From NCBI GenBank assembly GCA_021803205.1, contig JAJZMB010000083.1, positions 1 through 51,606 of the forward strand: a DNA stretch of 51,606 nucleotides, given 5' to 3'. A program made the position numbers and the translations under genes. This document shows, one piece after another, positions 50,233 to 51,606 of this stretch; position 1 is the stretch's first letter, and the number at the start of each line of letters is the position of its first letter. A model generated the notes under the pieces. It ran no database searches, had not been told where the DNA came from, and saw nothing but the letters and a program-made list of their open reading frames with translations. The DNA comes from Bacillota bacterium (GTDB lineage Bacteria; Bacillota; Sulfobacillia; RBS10-35; JAJYVN01).

Positions 50233-51231
50233 GTGCGAGATGTGGCGCGCCGGGCTGGCGTGTCGGTGGCGACGGTCTCTTACGTACTGACCGGTGCCAG
50301 GCCTGTCGCCGATAGCACGCGGCAGCGCATCGAAGCCGCGATCAGCGACCTGCAGTATCAGCCGAACCGCCTTGCCCAGGGGTTGGCACGCAACCGTGTG
50401 GACACGGTCGCCGTCGTGCTGCCGGAACGGCGGTCGGTGGCCGACCCGCTCTTCGCCGGGTTCGTGCATGGGGTGGGCGACGGGGCGCATGACCGCGGGT
50501 TTCACCTCCTGCTGGCTTCCGAACGCAACCTCCCCACTCCCGACAGCTATGCGCGTTTGGTGCGCGGCCGCGTGGCAGCAGGTCTGGTCGTGACGAGCGT
50601 GCGCGTGGAAGACGTCCGCCTGAAGCACCTGGCGCACCTGGGCGTACCCACGGTGATTTTTGGGCGGTCCCGCGCCTTCCCCGATCTGCCCTGGGTGGAC
50701 ATCGACAATGCGACCGCGGTACAGGAGGCCGTCCGCCATCTGGTGTCCGGCGGGTGGGTCCGCGTCGCCTTCCTGGGTGGACCTCCGGGCTTCTCCTTCG
50801 CCGCCGAACGGCTCCAGGGGTACATGCGGGGTTTGGACGACTGCGGGCTGCCGGTCGAGCAGGACCTTGTGCGCGAGGGAAGCTTGACGGAAGAGACGGG
50901 ATACCGCCAGACACGCGAGTTATTCGCGGCCCAGAGCCCAGACGCCCTGGTGGCGGCCAGCGACGAGGTGGCGCTGGGCGCGATGCGCGCCATCCGCGAA
51001 CTGGGCCTGCGCCCGGGGAGGGACGTCGCGCTCGTCGGGTTCGACGACACCCCGTTGGCGCGGGCGAGCCAGCCGGCGCTGACCTCGGTCGTTCAACCCA
51101 TGTATGAGGCGGGAAGACAGGCCGCCGCCTCATTGATCGACCTGCTGGAGGGTGCGGCGGATAGACCAAAGGGGGTGCTCCTCGCCGCCGCATTGATGCC
51201 GCGCGCATCGAGCGCGCGCCGGGCGCAGTGA
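50233..51231 (+). CDS. LacI-family transcriptional regulator
   Basis: 332 residues from a GTG at 50233 with GGTGGGG upstream. The N-terminal HTH and hinge are VRDVARRAGVSVATVSYVLT and YQPNRLAQGLARNRVDTVAVV, typical of LacI/GalR proteins that bind palindromic operators in response to sugars. The effector-binding domain includes DPLFAGFVHGVGDGAHDRGF, VPTVIFGRS, WVDIDNATAVQEAVRHLVSG, PDALVAASDEVALGAMRAI and VALVGFDDTPLARASQPALT. Its position after a solute-binding lipoprotein suggests control of sugar uptake. Effector unknown. Confidence 0.93.
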   Translation: MRDVARRAGVSVATVSYVLTGARPVADSTRQRIEAAISDLQYQPNRLAQGLARNRVDTVAVVLPERRSVADPLFAGFVHGVGDGAHDRGFHLLLASERNLPTPDSYARLVRGRVAAGLVVTSVRVEDVRLKHLAHLGVPTVIFGRSRAFPDLPWVDIDNATAVQEAVRHLVSGGWVRVAFLGGPPGFSFAAERLQGYMRGLDDCGLPVEQDLVREGSLTEETGYRQTRELFAAQSPDALVAASDEVALGAMRAIRELGLRPGRDVALVGFDDTPLARASQPALTSVVQPMYEAGRQAAASLIDLLEGAADRPKGVLLAAALMPRASSARRAQ

Positions 51232-51347
51232 GCCGCATACGCTGGGTCTCGGCGCACGCCAGCGCACATGCGCAGCGTGAACCGGTCCATTGGGGCCGCA
51301 TCTGCGCAGACGTGCCGATGCCTTCCACCTGGAAGCGGGCCAACGCA

Positions 51348-51395
51348 GCGGGATCAGGTTGCTCCCAGGACCAGCCGCCGGTCCCGCGATCCCGC
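51348..51395 (+). terminator. Two-part stem-loop after lacI
   Basis: GCGGGATC (51348-51355) pairs with GATCCCGC (51388-51395), and inside GGACC (51368-51372) pairs with GGTCC (51380-51384) around a 7-base loop. It lies about 115 bases after the LacI stop. No T run is present. Confidence 0.4.
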
Positions 51396-51397
51396 CG

Positions 51398-51428
51398 TTG
51401 ACGCCATTGCGTTGTTGTTGGTGATAAT
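51398..51428 (+). promoter_or_regulatory. Possible promoter upstream of the terminal gene
   Basis: TTGACG (51398-51403) and GATAAT (51423-51428) are separated by 19 bases, slightly long for sigma-A. A perfect TTGACA also occurs at 51503-51508, but without a good -10 box. Either could drive the partial gene at 51551. Confidence 0.3.
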
Positions 51429-51550
51429 GCAGGGCACGTCACCAAGCGGGTACCGGGGTCACCAACGGCGGCGCAACCAGCTGATCGACCCCGCACACGG
51501 AGTTGACATAGGGTCTTGATATCGCCTGCCACTAATCGGATGATGCCTGC

Positions 51551-51606
51551 ATGGCAGGGGAACGGGTGCTCTCGACAAGGCAAGCGGCGAAGCGCCTGGG
51601 CGTCTC
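51551..51606 (+). CDS. Helix-turn-helix (excisionase/MerR-like) protein, N-terminal fragment
   Basis: Only 18 codons are in the window: MAGERVLSTRQAAKRLGVS, the last codon being incomplete. The STRQAAKRLGVS pattern is the first part of a MerR/excisionase-type HTH, in which the protein recognises DNA with a winged helix. A weak GGCAGG precedes the ATG. Plasmid or phage excisionases, BldC-like regulators and MerR regulators all begin this way, so the role is open. Confidence 0.45.
   Translation, partial: MAGERVLSTRQAAKRLGV

Noticed and set aside
51232..51550. Search for a riboswitch or CRISPR repeats after lacI
   Set aside because: Only a stem-loop and weak promoter-like boxes were found. No direct repeats with regular spacing and no known riboswitch core could be recognised. 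No CRISPR array was seen elsewhere in the window either.

Overview
The window is about 51.6 kb of very GC-rich DNA. It looks like the chromosome of an endospore-forming member of the Bacillota with high GC content. Supporting signs are a gerA-type spore germination operon, the Gram-positive nusA-ylxR-ylxQ-infB neighbourhood, NrnA in place of an Orn-type nuclease, frequent GTG/TTG starts behind G-rich Shine-Dalgarno sequences, and 4-base stop/start overlaps. A relationship to Symbiobacterium, Thermaerobacter or Sulfobacillus-like lineages is inference only; no species can be named from the sequence.

Layout. 1-625 (+): the tail of a fumarylacetoacetate hydrolase-family gene, then queF. 635-745: a small inverted-repeat element whose relative lies at 20969-21061. 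912-11256 (-): a translation/transcription operon read as rimP, nusA, ylxR, ylxQ, infB, rbfA, nrnA, truB, ribF. It has a recognisable promoter and an attenuator-like hairpin ahead of rimP. 11301-12758 (-): an M20 peptidase. 13127-17585: a KDG-kinase-like sugar kinase and the nickel-pincer cofactor genes larE (+), larC and larB (-). 17770-20640 (-): a secreted polysaccharide deacetylase-like protein and an SLH/GH18 protein.

21317-28864: an accessory carbohydrate region with a Gfo/Idh/MocA oxidoreductase, an orphan lipoprotein solute-binding protein, a VOC protein, two convergent sulfatases and a PPi-type phosphofructokinase. 29604-33794 (+): a germinant receptor operon (GerA, GerC, GerB order) ending in a small two-helix membrane protein that resembles receptor D subunits. 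An AT-rich island with a long inverted repeat follows, then an APC-family permease.

35832-38668 (+): a PP2C phosphatase, a membrane-anchored Ser/Thr kinase and a YafJ-like class II glutamine amidotransferase that has lost its catalytic cysteine. 38883-46401 (-): an arsR-led operon for a membrane-bound group 4 (Hyf/Hyc-like) [NiFe] hydrogenase, with subunits resembling HyfB, HyfC, HyfE, HyfF, HyfG (NuoC-fused) and HyfI. It has no HyfA/HyfH ferredoxin-like subunit, and its metal-ligand motifs depart from the consensus. 46991-51231 (+): a beta-propeller lipoprotein, a second orphan solute-binding lipoprotein and a LacI-family regulator. The window ends in the first codons of an excisionase/MerR-like gene.

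Leads most worth following: the unusual hydrogenase operon; the kinase/phosphatase/dead-amidotransferase trio; the dispersed inverted-repeat element; several long intergenic inverted repeats of similar span; the ylxQ frame that does not close before infB; and the attenuator ahead of rimP-nusA.
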